Positions 1-7,769 of a stretch of DNA of 64,000 nucleotides are shown piece by piece. Source of the DNA: Pseudomonas knackmussii B13 (lineage in GTDB: Bacteria > Pseudomonadota > Gammaproteobacteria > Pseudomonadales > Pseudomonadaceae); NCBI RefSeq assembly GCF_000689415.1, contig NZ_HG322950.1, positions 1,240,001-1,304,000 on the forward strand, written 5' to 3'. The translations under genes and the position numbers were made by a program. Within the stretch, counting starts at the first letter, position 1, and each line of letters opens with the position of its first letter. The notes beneath the pieces are model-generated. The model was not told where the DNA came from and did not search any database. It was given only the letters and a program-made list of their open reading frames with translations.

Positions 1-122
1 AGCATACGCGCGGTCGGCGTCTGCATCAGGCCGACGATGCCGAAGTCGTTGTGCGTGTAGCGCGGATCGGCGTGGCTAACGGTCCAGGGCAGCAACAGAC
101 ACAGGGAATAGCGGAGCTTCAT
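1..122 (-). CDS. yjbH: YjbH/GfcD-like outer-membrane exopolysaccharide protein (5' part only)
   Basis: Only the first 40 codons are present; the gene runs off the left edge of the window. The ATG overlaps the stop of yjbG as ATGA, so the two are translationally coupled. The translation starts with a signal peptide (hydrophobic stretch about residues 5-16, likely cleavage after SHA) followed by NDFGIVGLMQTPTARM, the N-terminal pattern I recognise from YjbH. In that family the protein is a large outer-membrane beta-rich partner of YjbE, YjbF and YjbG in exopolysaccharide export. It is the last visible gene of the locus. Family assignment rests on the short N-terminal motif and on the gene order. 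Confidence 0.85.
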   Translation of the reverse strand, partial: MKLRYSLCLLLPWTVSHADPRYTHNDFGIVGLMQTPTARM

Positions 123-889
123 GGCGCCACCTCGGACAGCGGTTGGGTGGCGATGAATTCGGCAAGCTCGGCGTTCAGTTGCGGGAAGGCGCTATCGGCG
201 TTGCCCACCTTGAACGGGACAAGGATGGTCGCGCCCGGTGCGGGAGGCGCTGCGTCCTGGCGATTCCACAAGGCGATGCCCAGGTGGCTGATCTGCCCGT
301 CCGGCTGGATGAGGTAGACGTAGTCATTGTCCGCCTCGGCCCGTATCGGGCACTGGTCGAGGTAGTCGCGGGCCTGCTGCAACGGGACGAAGTCCAGGGT
401 GCAGTCGGCGGGCACTGCGCCAATCACGCGAACGGTGGTTGGACGTGCCGGGTAGATGAAGACGTCGCCGGCGCTTACGCGTTGGTTCTGCTCGGTGTCG
501 ACTTCTACGCCCACAGGGTCCAGCAGGTGCGCTCGGCGGCCGCTGACAGGCAGCGCAGCCACCTTGTCATGCAGACGCCGCGCGAGGTTCGCGAGCACGG
601 GTTGGTCGTCGAGCAGGGCCTTCTGCTCGAGCTGCAACAGGTCAAAGAGCACGCCGGCCTTGAGCCGCTTCTGTGGCTGGACGAGCGACTGCTGCAGCCA
701 GGCGCCGCCCAGCCAGTAGCCCTCGGCTTTGACCTGTGCGGTGCGCAGTACATCGCCGAGGCGAGTGTCGGGCGCTATCGCGATCATGCCTGCCTTGGCG
801 GCGTCGCCGCGGACTTCCACCGAGTCGGCGGCCGAGGCGCATGTGCTCGCGAAGAGCGCGAAAGGAATCAGCAGGGAGCGGAGTTTCAT
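119..889 (-). CDS. yjbG: YjbG/GfcC-like periplasmic polysaccharide protein
   Basis: A 256-residue protein with an N-terminal signal peptide ending near ASTCASA. The family (GfcC/YjbG) consists of periplasmic proteins with two beta-grasp domains and a C-terminal amphipathic helix, associated with capsule or exopolysaccharide secretion. The segment VGEVD-like 'LLDPVGVEVD...GDVFIYPARPTTVRVIGAV' resembles the SLBB/beta-grasp strands of that family. Its start overlaps the yjbF stop and its stop overlaps the yjbH start, both as ATGA, so it lies inside a tight yjbF-G-H operon. The exact biochemical role of the family is not established. Assignment is by composition, length and order, with good confidence. 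Confidence 0.85.
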   Translation of the reverse strand: MKLRSLLIPFALFASTCASAADSVEVRGDAAKAGMIAIAPDTRLGDVLRTAQVKAEGYWLGGAWLQQSLVQPQKRLKAGVLFDLLQLEQKALLDDQPVLANLARRLHDKVAALPVSGRRAHLLDPVGVEVDTEQNQRVSAGDVFIYPARPTTVRVIGAVPADCTLDFVPLQQARDYLDQCPIRAEADNDYVYLIQPDGQISHLGIALWNRQDAAPPAPGATILVPFKVGNADSAFPQLNAELAEFIATQPLSEVAP

Positions 890-1545
890 TTCCCGTCTCC
901 CTTGTACGGCCGCAGCTGGGTGATGGCCACCTGCAGGTCCGGCGTGACCTGCTGCAGGCTCTGCATCACGAAGCCGTCCTGCGGATCGACCCAGTAGCGG
1001 TTGGTGGCGCTGAAGCCGAGCAGCGGGGCGCTGATCTCTTCATCGACGCGCAGCAGTTCGTAGTCGCGTTCGAGAATGCTGACGCGCTCCAGGCCGACCT
1101 TGCGGAATTGGCTGGTGACGGGCACGCCATAGCGATAACCGCTGGCGAGATCGAGCCAGCGTTCGCTGGTCTGGCCGTCGGCGACCTTGTTCAGCCCGGT
1201 ATGGAAAGGCGAGTCGGCGCCCAGGCGGGTGCCGGCCAGGTTGTCGGCGAAGCCGGTGGTACGCACGACCAGGCCGTCGCGCATCATCACCACCTGGTGG
1301 GACGAGGCCAGCCAGTACTGCAGGTCGCCCTGCAGACGCACCAGCGCCAGTACCGCTTCGCCGCCCTGGGTCTGCAGCTTGATCTGGTAGTAGGGCAGTG
1401 CATCGACCTGAGCCTGGTTCAGCTCAAGCGGCTGCGGGCCCTGCACGGCGGCGCGCATGGTGTCCCAGGATGCGCGCATCAGCGGATTGCACGCGCATAG
1501 GGAGAGAGCCGCCCCGGCCAGGGCGGCGAATCGAAGAATCTTCAC
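886..1545 (-). CDS. yjbF: YjbF/GfcB-like exopolysaccharide lipoprotein
   Basis: A 219-residue predicted lipoprotein. It has a GTG start (preceded by AGG seven bases upstream), a signal peptide with lipobox LCAC at residues 16-19, and C19 as the likely lipidated cysteine. Members of the YjbF/GfcB family are group 4 capsule or Yjb exopolysaccharide lipoproteins found beside YjbG and YjbH, as here. The central part contains motifs such as WLASSHQVVMMRDGLVVRT and the tail WVDPQDGFVMQS that fit this family. It starts 18 bases after the wza stop, so it is co-transcribed with it. Probably anchored to the inner leaflet of the outer membrane (inferred). Confidence 0.85.
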   Translation of the reverse strand: MKILRFAALAGAALSLCACNPLMRASWDTMRAAVQGPQPLELNQAQVDALPYYQIKLQTQGGEAVLALVRLQGDLQYWLASSHQVVMMRDGLVVRTTGFADNLAGTRLGADSPFHTGLNKVADGQTSERWLDLASGYRYGVPVTSQFRKVGLERVSILERDYELLRVDEEISAPLLGFSATNRYWVDPQDGFVMQSLQQVTPDLQVAITQLRPYKGDGK

Positions 1546-1563
1546 GTTCGACCTGGGTCCGGT

Positions 1564-2676
1564 TTAGTTGCTGCTGTCGCTCAGGTCGTTCTTGACGTTG
1601 GCGCCTGTGCCGATGATGGTCGTCGAGGGCACGAGCTGGCTGATCAAGCGGTTCCAGCGGGTTACGCCGGCCGGGCCGACATAGACCACATCCTGCGGCT
1701 GCAGATTGAAGCGCTGGGCGAGGATGAAGGCGGTGGGCGACTGGGCATCCAGCTGGAACACCTTGGCTTTCTGGCGCGCGAGGTCCTCGACGCCGCGGAT
1801 GACGTAGACAGCCTTGCCGTTGGAGCTGGCCTGGTTGAGGCCGCCCACGCTGCCGAGTGCGTCGGCCAGGTTCAGGTTCTTGGTCTTGTAGGTGATGGCG
1901 CGCGGAGCGTTGACCTCACCCATCAGGTAGACCTTGCGGCGGTCGTTGTACGGCAGATAGACCTGGTCGCCGTCCTTCAGATAGACGCTGTAAAGGTCAC
2001 TCTGCTGCAGGTCGTTGAGCGCATCGAGGTTGAGCGCGTATTCACGCCCGTCGCGCTTGAGCACCAGGTTGGAGAGGTCCGCCGAGCCGGCATTCACACC
2101 GGCGGTGCTGACCGCTTCCATCAGGCTCAGCGGAGTGGTGGTGATGGGCTGCGCGCCGGCCTTGGCGAAGGCGCCGTTGACCACCACCTTCTGGCTGGCG
2201 AAACGCAGGATGGCGAGGTCGACCTGCGGGCTCTCGACGTACTGGGCCAGGCGGCTGGCGATTTCCGAGCGAACCTCTTCGATGGTCCGACCGGCGACAC
2301 GCACGGTGCCGATGTACGGATAGAACAGCGTGCCGTCCGGGCGCACCAGGCGGCCGTTGGCATCGATCTGCTGCTGTTGGCCGGAAGGCGCGGTCAGCTC
2401 GGGGTGGTCCCAGACGGTGATATAGAGCAGGTCGCTGGGGCCGATGCGGTAGTCCTGCGGGTGGTAGGCCAGCAGCTCGGCCGGTACCTGGCCGTCCTTT
2501 TCCGTTGCGGCATCCACGGCCAGCAGTTTCGGAGTGATCTGGATCAGCTCGACGCGGCTGCTCTCGGCAGAGCCATCGCGGACGATGCGGCTGGTATCCA
2601 TGTTCTGGCCAGGGGCGAACATGCAGCCCTGGAGCGAAAGAGCGGCGACAACGGCAACGGATAAAGAGCGGATCAT
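1564..2676 (-). CDS. wza: Wza-type outer-membrane polysaccharide export lipoprotein
   Basis: A polysaccharide export channel subunit of the Wza/GfcE family, 370 residues from the ATG at 2676. A signal peptide with lipobox LQGC (C18) precedes the Poly_export domain (YRIGPSDLLYITVWDHPEL near residues 75-95), then two SLBB-type repeats. The C-terminal segment after GPAGVTRWNRLISQLVPS has the amphipathic-helix character that forms the outer-membrane pore in Wza. An in-frame TTG at 2703 with GGTGGTG upstream is an alternative start, but the ATG gives the better signal peptide. It should pair with the Wzc homologue at 13002-15239 to form the export conduit. Confidence 0.92.
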   Translation of the reverse strand: MIRSLSVAVVAALSLQGCMFAPGQNMDTSRIVRDGSAESSRVELIQITPKLLAVDAATEKDGQVPAELLAYHPQDYRIGPSDLLYITVWDHPELTAPSGQQQQIDANGRLVRPDGTLFYPYIGTVRVAGRTIEEVRSEIASRLAQYVESPQVDLAILRFASQKVVVNGAFAKAGAQPITTTPLSLMEAVSTAGVNAGSADLSNLVLKRDGREYALNLDALNDLQQSDLYSVYLKDGDQVYLPYNDRRKVYLMGEVNAPRAITYKTKNLNLADALGSVGGLNQASSNGKAVYVIRGVEDLARQKAKVFQLDAQSPTAFILAQRFNLQPQDVVYVGPAGVTRWNRLISQLVPSTTIIGTGANVKNDLSDSSN

Positions 2677-2761
2677 GGGAAAGGAACTACGCAAATAAGC
2701 CAATACGACACCACCCGGCGGGTGCCGAGAGGTGATGAAAAGTAGGGGGCGGAACGGAAGA

Positions 2762-2784
2762 CCCTGCCGCCTAGGGCGGCAGGG
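2762..2784 (-). terminator. Hairpin between yjbE-like gene and wza
   Basis: A perfect 10-bp GC-rich stem (CCCTGCCGCC with GGCGGCAGGG) with a three-base loop lies 21 bases after the stop of the YjbE-like gene. On the minus strand it is followed by TCTTCCGTTCC, which is only moderately U-rich. It is more likely a partial terminator or mRNA-stabilising hairpin that keeps the small gene more abundant than wza than a full stop. Confidence 0.5.
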
Positions 2785-2805
2785 CTTGGCAGTTACTCGC
2801 TGGTA

Positions 2806-3075
2806 TCAGCGGGTAGTGCCGGTGGTGCCGGTGGTGCCACCGGTGCCCGGGTTGCTGTCGTGGCCACCGCCGCCGCCGCTGTTGGAAGCGGCTACGCCAG
2901 CTGCCACAACGGCAGCACCGATACCGACTGCACCACCAACGGTGACACCGCCGGCAACCGGGGTAGCGAGGGTCAGCGGCGAGGATGCCGGCGGAGCAGT
3001 CGGCTTGGGCTCTTCAGCCGCCAGCAGGCTGGTGCTCAGGGTCGCCATGGCGGCGATCATCAGCAGTTTTTTCAC
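2806..3075 (-). CDS. yjbE: YjbE/GfcA-like small secreted exopolysaccharide protein
   Basis: An 89-residue protein with a GTG start and a strong AAGGAG site six bases upstream. A signal peptide (residues 1-19, cleavage after SLLA) is followed by a Pro/Ala/Gly-rich segment with a hydrophobic stretch (GGAVGIGAAVVAAGVAA) and a low-complexity tail of Gly/Thr (GGTTGTTGTT). YjbE and GfcA are similarly small, secreted, Thr/Gly-rich peptides at the head of yjbEFGH and gfc operons, which is where this one lies. Sequence of such peptides is poorly conserved, so the call rests on size, composition and order. Function unknown. Confidence 0.7.
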   Translation of the reverse strand: MKKLLMIAAMATLSTSLLAAEEPKPTAPPASSPLTLATPVAGGVTVGGAVGIGAAVVAAGVAASNSGGGGGHDSNPGTGGTTGTTGTTR

Positions 3076-3114
3076 AATGGACTCCTTGTGGGAACGTTCC
3101 TTCAGAAGAAGGGA

Positions 3115-3143
3115 AGGGTAAAACTGGCACTAGGCCAGTGCAA
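3115..3143 (-). promoter_or_regulatory. Candidate internal promoter for yjbE-wza-yjbFGH
   Basis: On the minus strand TTGCAC (3138-3143) and TACCCT (3115-3120) are separated by 17 bases, 40 bases upstream of the YjbE-like start. The spacer contains the inverted repeat ACTGGC-N5-GCCAGT (3123-3139), which could be an operator. The -10 match is weak. The prediction is supported by the 200-base gap that separates this gene from wcaJ. Confidence 0.35.
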
Positions 3144-3276
3144 GCGAAAAAGGCCCGGCGGTCAGCGTCTGCGCCGCGGCCTGGGCTGCTATCCAGAGAG
3201 GCTTTGCCGCCTGCCGGAAGGCGGCACAAGTCGGGGGCTTCGGCTGGCTGCCGGGACTTTCAGGCTTTCGGTGTTC

Positions 3277-4692
3277 TCAATAGGCGTTCTTGTGGACGAA
3301 TCCCTTAAACACCGTGAGAAAGACGATCTTCAGGTCCCACCAGAGGGACCAGTTGTGGATGTAGGCAAGGTCGTGTTCGATGCGCTTCTGCATCTTGTCC
3401 AGGGTGTCGGTTTCACCCCGCCAACCATTGATCTGCGCCCAGCCGGTGATGCCCGGCTTGACCTTGTGGCGCAGCATGTAGCTGCTGATCTGCCCGCGGT
3501 ATTCCTCGTTGTGCGCTACCGCGTGAGGGCGCGGGCCGACGATGGACATGTCGCCCAGCAGCACGTTGATGAACTGCGGCAGTTCGTCCAGCGAGGTACG
3601 GCGCAGGAAGGCGCCGACTGGGGTGATTCGGTTGTCGCCGCGAGTGGCCTGCACCACGTCGGCGCCGTTCTCCATGACCCGCATGCTGCGGAACTTCCAG
3701 ACCTCGATAGGGCGGCCATCGATGCCGTAGCGCTTCTGGCGGAAGAACACCGGGCCGGGTGAGCTGAGCTTCACGGCGGCGGAGATCAACAGCATGGGAA
3801 CGGCGATCAGGCACATGATCAGCGCGGAGAGAATGACGTCCTCCAGCCGCTTGATCACCGTGTTCGCGCCGGTCATGGGGCTGTCGAAAATGCTGATGGT
3901 TGGCACGCCGTTGATGTTCTGGCTGCGTGCGTGCAGCAGCTCGAAGACGAAGACGTCCGGAACGATATAGACCGATGCGGTCGTATCGCTGAGCTGGTTA
4001 CCCAGCCACTTGATGCGCGCTTCGCTGCGCATCGGCAGGGTGATGTAGACGCGGTCGATCTCACCGGCGCGCGCCTGTTCGACCAACTCTTCCAAGCCAC
4101 CGGAAATCGGCAATTTGACCTTGCTGTTGCCGAGGCGGATGGGGTCGCGGCGTCTGTCGTCGAAGAAGCCGAGCAGGTCCAGACCCATCCAGGGGGCGCC
4201 GGCGATGTTGGAAGCCAGGCGCTGGCCGAGTGGGCCCGCGCCTGCGATGGCGACCGAACGGGTGTTGAAGCCTTTGCGGCGCAGAGCATTGAGGGCTGTG
4301 CGCAGGAAGATCCGATAACTGCACAGGCTGACCAGCACGAGGCTGAACCATTGCAGCAGTGCGACATCCTCGAGCAGCGGCATATTGACGAAGAAGTAGT
4401 CGCTGAGGAAAACGCCAACGAAGCTGATGGCCCAAATTCCACCGACCTTACGAACTTCCTCGCGGATACGCTCGCCGCGCCAGGAGGCATACAGCTGGCC
4501 GAAGTCACCCAAGAGGTAGAACACCACCAGCGCAAGCAGGCTGGCGATCACATGTTCTTGATCGAATTCGCCGCCGTGCCAGAACACCACGGTTGCCATG
4601 CCGGCGAGGATAACCAGCAGGTCGAGAAGCCGTTGAAGAATTGAAATGGAGCCCTGGTGTGCTCTGAGAATGCCGCGATCCGTGCTGTTCAT
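3277..4692 (-). CDS. wcaJ: Undecaprenyl-phosphate glycosylphosphotransferase (WcaJ-type initiating enzyme)
   Basis: Adds the first sugar phosphate, commonly glucose-1-phosphate, to undecaprenyl phosphate on the inner membrane and so starts the repeat unit. The 471-residue protein has four N-terminal membrane helices, a CoA-binding-like Rossmann domain (VAIAGAGPLGQRLA, about residues 148-161), a fifth helix (LSALIMCLIAVPMLLISA) and the C-terminal sugar transferase domain with FFRQKRYGIDGRPIEVWKFRSM and TSLDELPQFINVLLGDMSIVGPRP, the family's hallmark motifs. The ATG at 4692 has AAGAG eight bases upstream; an ATG at 4698 is too close to it. Codon use is GC-rich, unlike the gene just before it (4755-5495). 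The sugar donor cannot be read from sequence. Confidence 0.93.
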   Translation of the reverse strand: MNSTDRGILRAHQGSISILQRLLDLLVILAGMATVVFWHGGEFDQEHVIASLLALVVFYLLGDFGQLYASWRGERIREEVRKVGGIWAISFVGVFLSDYFFVNMPLLEDVALLQWFSLVLVSLCSYRIFLRTALNALRRKGFNTRSVAIAGAGPLGQRLASNIAGAPWMGLDLLGFFDDRRRDPIRLGNSKVKLPISGGLEELVEQARAGEIDRVYITLPMRSEARIKWLGNQLSDTTASVYIVPDVFVFELLHARSQNINGVPTISIFDSPMTGANTVIKRLEDVILSALIMCLIAVPMLLISAAVKLSSPGPVFFRQKRYGIDGRPIEVWKFRSMRVMENGADVVQATRGDNRITPVGAFLRRTSLDELPQFINVLLGDMSIVGPRPHAVAHNEEYRGQISSYMLRHKVKPGITGWAQINGWRGETDTLDKMQKRIEHDLAYIHNWSLWWDLKIVFLTVFKGFVHKNAY

Positions 4693-4754
4693 ATGCATGT
4701 CTCTTTGTCTTTATGCATTCTAAAGTTGGAAATTTTGAGCGGCGCAGGATGGGA

Positions 4755-5495
4755 TTAATTGGCGGTTCCGACAATGAAAGAGATCAGCCATTTTGCATTC
4801 TTAAAATATCGAGGAGCTAGCCGCATAGGTTCGCTAAGCATTCTATGCATCCATTCGAGATGAAGTATTTGTATCCATTTCGGGGCGCGTGATGTTTTGC
4901 CGGACAAGAAATCCAGGGACGCCCCGATGCACAGAACTATCATTGAATGCTGTGAGGTGTCCTTTATCATGCTTGCGAGTATTTCTTGGCGAGGGCTTCC
5001 AACAGCAAGAAAAAGAATGCTAGGAGCGGACTTTTCGATAAAGTCTAGGCACTTCTGGGTTTCGCAAAAGTTCTCAATGAATCCCATCGGAGGGCTGTAA
5101 TGAGAGAGATGGGAAAGAGTGTATCTAGCTCTAATGTTTTCGCAGTCTCTATCGCTTGGGCCAATGAAGCAAACTTTGCACTGCTTGACCCAATGCTCAT
5201 TCAAAAGCCTTTCGGTCAAATCGCTTCCAGGAACTACGTTAATTATTCTTTTTCCTTTTAGCCTGGCTGCAATGCGAAAAACCCTGCTATCGCATAGGGT
5301 GAAGGAGGCCCGCTGATAAGCTCGTTTGAATGCTCCGTTATCAGCAAGGGTAAGGCGCTGCAGGTGGTCGATGTTTGGCGTTACTACAATCTCTGTGCCC
5401 GTAGAGTTTGCTAGGGATGTTTTGAGTCTGTGGAGAAGCTCGTCGATACCTATGTCATTGATGTTGACGCCGCAAATAGAAATTACCTGGCTCAT
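4755..5495 (-). CDS. WecG/TagA/CpsF family (GT26) glycosyltransferase
   Basis: A 246-residue GT26 transferase. The family adds the second sugar to a polyprenyl-diphosphate sugar (WecG: ManNAcA; TagA: ManNAc; GumM: glucose). Family marks visible are TPNIDHLQR (residues 39-47), GSPRQE (C-terminal half) and the C-terminal RAPKWIQILHLEWMHRMLSEPMRL block. Where most members have PDGxG, this protein reads CDSRV around the acidic residue D69, a deviation noted below. It is AT-rich. It follows wzy by one base and lies before wcaJ, so it probably adds the second sugar onto the WcaJ product. Donor unknown. Confidence 0.88.
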   Translation of the reverse strand: MSQVISICGVNINDIGIDELLHRLKTSLANSTGTEIVVTPNIDHLQRLTLADNGAFKRAYQRASFTLCDSRVFRIAARLKGKRIINVVPGSDLTERLLNEHWVKQCKVCFIGPSDRDCENIRARYTLSHLSHYSPPMGFIENFCETQKCLDFIEKSAPSILFLAVGSPRQEILASMIKDTSQHSMIVLCIGASLDFLSGKTSRAPKWIQILHLEWMHRMLSEPMRLAPRYFKNAKWLISFIVGTAN

Positions 5496-5496
5496 T

Positions 5497-6696
5497 TTAA
5501 TATGCTGCTTGAGATTCGTTGATGGCGAGAGCTTTATGGTTTTTTGTTCGAGTGGAATACTTTGCGGACCAGAGGGACATCAGAAGTGCAAATAATACTA
5601 TGGGCAAATTGAATGTTTGTAGTGGAAAAGAGAATATGAGTGGGTAGATAAAGAAGATGGACGCAGCCCTGCCTTTTCCAAATTTAATTATATTCCGGTA
5701 CGTAGATAGGGCGAGGAGGAGCAGCAGTGGCGCGAAAAGGCCTACGCCCCCCGTTAGTGCGTACTGTAACGGCATGCTTTCTAATCGCACGTTCCATGCA
5801 CCAAGCTCCCGGGCATCCCTAAAGCCCTCGCCAGTTATATTGAGTACATGATTTAAACCAAGTTGATAATTAAGTATGTGTTCAGAAATAGATCCGGTGT
5901 CGTCGGTAAAGGCTTGCTCTAATATCCATTGATAAATAGGGTTTGAAAATATTGCTGCGCTAATTAATGCGATTGGTAAAAGCAGTAGAAGATAAAGCTT
6001 CGTATGTCGTAAAAGTAATGCATAACTAGCCCATAGCATTGCTAGTAGAATGGCGCTCCTTGATAGAGACAGCGCGATGATGGTAAGCAGGATGGCGTAG
6101 ATTATTTTGTCTTTGCACTCAAGCAGGTACAGTGTGATGGCTAGAATTAAAGCGGTGAATGCAGATGCTAGCGGATTAAATAGTAGGCCGTACATTCGAT
6201 GAATGCGGCCGTCCATTAGGAGACCGCCGAAATCATTATCTTTCCTATAGAAAATTGCCGCAACTTCGTCCCAGAGGAGAAGGTGGATTATCAATGACAA
6301 TACTAGATAGAAAAGCAAAATCGCTCTTGTCTTTTTAAATGTTGTTTCGTTTGGCGGAAGGAGTCGTTTGGTCGAAAAATAAAGGATAAAAACGACAAAT
6401 GAGATAGCAGAAAAAAGCTGATAAATAAACTCTTGAGGAAGACTTCGGTTATTGGTTGCGAATGTGATTATGGTGAATAGAAGAAGCCAGGATGAAAGCG
6501 CAAGGGGAATGAGTGTGCTGCGTTTAATCTTTGTTGTGGTGGATAGTGCTTTAAATGCGAGGAGTATTAAGAATATCGGTGTTAGAGGGGCGTCTATTTC
6601 TAGGAGGTTTACTAGGGCTGCCTGTGTTATCGATAGTGCAAGTATGGAGAATAACAGTGTGTCAATAGATGCACCCTGAAGGTTTTTATTTTTCAT
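5497..6696 (-). CDS. wzy: Wzy-type O-antigen/exopolysaccharide polymerase
   Basis: A 399-residue, very hydrophobic protein with about eleven predicted membrane helices and a larger extracytoplasmic loop in the second half (about residues 255-310: LEQAFTDDTGSISEHILNYQLGLNHVLNITGEGFRDARELGAWNVRLESMP region). This layout, with the Wzy_C/O-antigen ligase style loop and the motif GEGFRDARE-GAWN, fits Wzy polymerases. Sequence identity in this family is low, so the call depends on topology and on its place between wzx, two glycosyltransferases and wcaJ. A WaaL-type ligase is the main alternative. It overlaps the upstream gene by four bases. Strongly AT-rich. Confidence 0.8.
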   Translation of the reverse strand: MKNKNLQGASIDTLLFSILALSITQAALVNLLEIDAPLTPIFLILLAFKALSTTTKIKRSTLIPLALSSWLLLFTIITFATNNRSLPQEFIYQLFSAISFVVFILYFSTKRLLPPNETTFKKTRAILLFYLVLSLIIHLLLWDEVAAIFYRKDNDFGGLLMDGRIHRMYGLLFNPLASAFTALILAITLYLLECKDKIIYAILLTIIALSLSRSAILLAMLWASYALLLRHTKLYLLLLLPIALISAAIFSNPIYQWILEQAFTDDTGSISEHILNYQLGLNHVLNITGEGFRDARELGAWNVRLESMPLQYALTGGVGLFAPLLLLLALSTYRNIIKFGKGRAASIFFIYPLIFSFPLQTFNLPIVLFALLMSLWSAKYSTRTKNHKALAINESQAAY

Positions 6697-7769
6697 GGTG
6701 AAGTCATTTTTACGCGATAGTCGATGTAAAATTCCGGAAATTTTTCGGACAATGTTTGATGGATCTTTTTAAGGTGGGAGTTTTCAGTTGATAGTTGTTC
6801 TATCAGGTGATGGTTCATCGTAAAACTCCTGATATGGAACAATGGGGCCGAGTATATTACGGTGTTGCTCCACATTCCAACGATGGAGTGATAAGGGCGT
6901 GTGGCGATAAGGTTTTCTGCAGGGAATTTTGTTTCCAGTATTTCAATGCCTGCTGCGCGGATTGCATCTCGTTTTAGTCTTGTTGTTCTCGGGTGTGCCT
7001 TGAGTTTTACGGGGCCGGGCAGCGTATCGCTCGCTGTCTTGTAGAGGCGAACTTCCTGTTCAAGAGTTGCGATTCCATCCTCAAATAGAGTTTGGCCAAT
7101 GATCAGGCTTTCTGAGTCGTCGACAATGGCCTCTTCGGTTATTGAAAAGTTCTTACGAATTTCAGTTGCGTATTCAAGGAGGGCGATAAGTTTCTTGCTT
7201 TTCCAGCGCTGGGTAATTTTTTCTGGGAAGAAGCAATAGTAGGATGATGTTTTATTCTCAAGTTTCGAATTTCTTCTACGGTAGAGATCCGACTTTATTA
7301 ATAAAGTGGCGAGAATGTTTTTTATGAGAAGGAGGGGCTTTTTATGGTTTATGAAGTTAAATTCGAAATAGTCGCAGATGCCGTCTTCTACTCGAATGAC
7401 TTCTCGCTTGCTTAATGCTTTTGGTAAGCTTTTTATTATTTTTCGTGTGATCGGGCTGTAAAAATTAAAGTAGTATACTTTTCTGGTTTGGCTCTGATTG
7501 AGATACTTGCACGAGTTTTCTATGCGTTCGAATTCTAAGTGCATATTTCGAATGAAGCGGAATATGCCCAGCTTCTTAATGCTTTCGAAGCGAGTATTTT
7601 CGTGTTGAAAAATTGCTAATGTCGGGTGTTTTAATATGCCGAGTATTTGCTCTAGTGATGAGCTGGAAATTTCTTCCACAATAATACTCGGATTTTTAAT
7701 TTCTTCCCGCTCGATAATGGCGTTAGCTAGCGCTGCGTGCCAAGGGCTACCAATTATGAATAGACTCAT
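6693..7769 (-). CDS. Putative sialyltransferase/polysialyltransferase-like glycosyltransferase
   Basis: A 358-residue cytoplasmic protein that I recognise only by motifs. It carries EDG at residues 128-130 (context IRVEDGICDYF) and HP at 259-260 (context KLKAHPRTT), followed by a small-residue motif GMWSNTVIYS (298-307). The D/E-D/E-G plus HP plus S/T pattern in this order and spacing is typical of bacterial sialyl- and polysialyltransferases (GT38/GT52 type) that use CMP-sugars. That fits a CMP-sugar synthetase two genes upstream. I infer that it transfers the CMP-activated acidic sugar to the repeat unit. It overlaps wzx and wzy by four bases each. Its true substrate is unknown. Confidence 0.6.
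   Translation of the reverse strand: MSLFIIGSPWHAALANAIIEREEIKNPSIIVEEISSSSLEQILGILKHPTLAIFQHENTRFESIKKLGIFRFIRNMHLEFERIENSCKYLNQSQTRKVYYFNFYSPITRKIIKSLPKALSKREVIRVEDGICDYFEFNFINHKKPLLLIKNILATLLIKSDLYRRRNSKLENKTSSYYCFFPEKITQRWKSKKLIALLEYATEIRKNFSITEEAIVDDSESLIIGQTLFEDGIATLEQEVRLYKTASDTLPGPVKLKAHPRTTRLKRDAIRAAGIEILETKFPAENLIATRPYHSIVGMWSNTVIYSAPLFHIRSFTMNHHLIEQLSTENSHLKKIHQTLSEKFPEFYIDYRVKMTSP

Noticed and set aside
3206..3226. GCCGCC/GGCGGC hairpin between wcaJ and the YjbE-like gene, as terminator
   Set aside because: Short stem with no T run on the minus strand (AAAGCC follows). Left out of the feature list.
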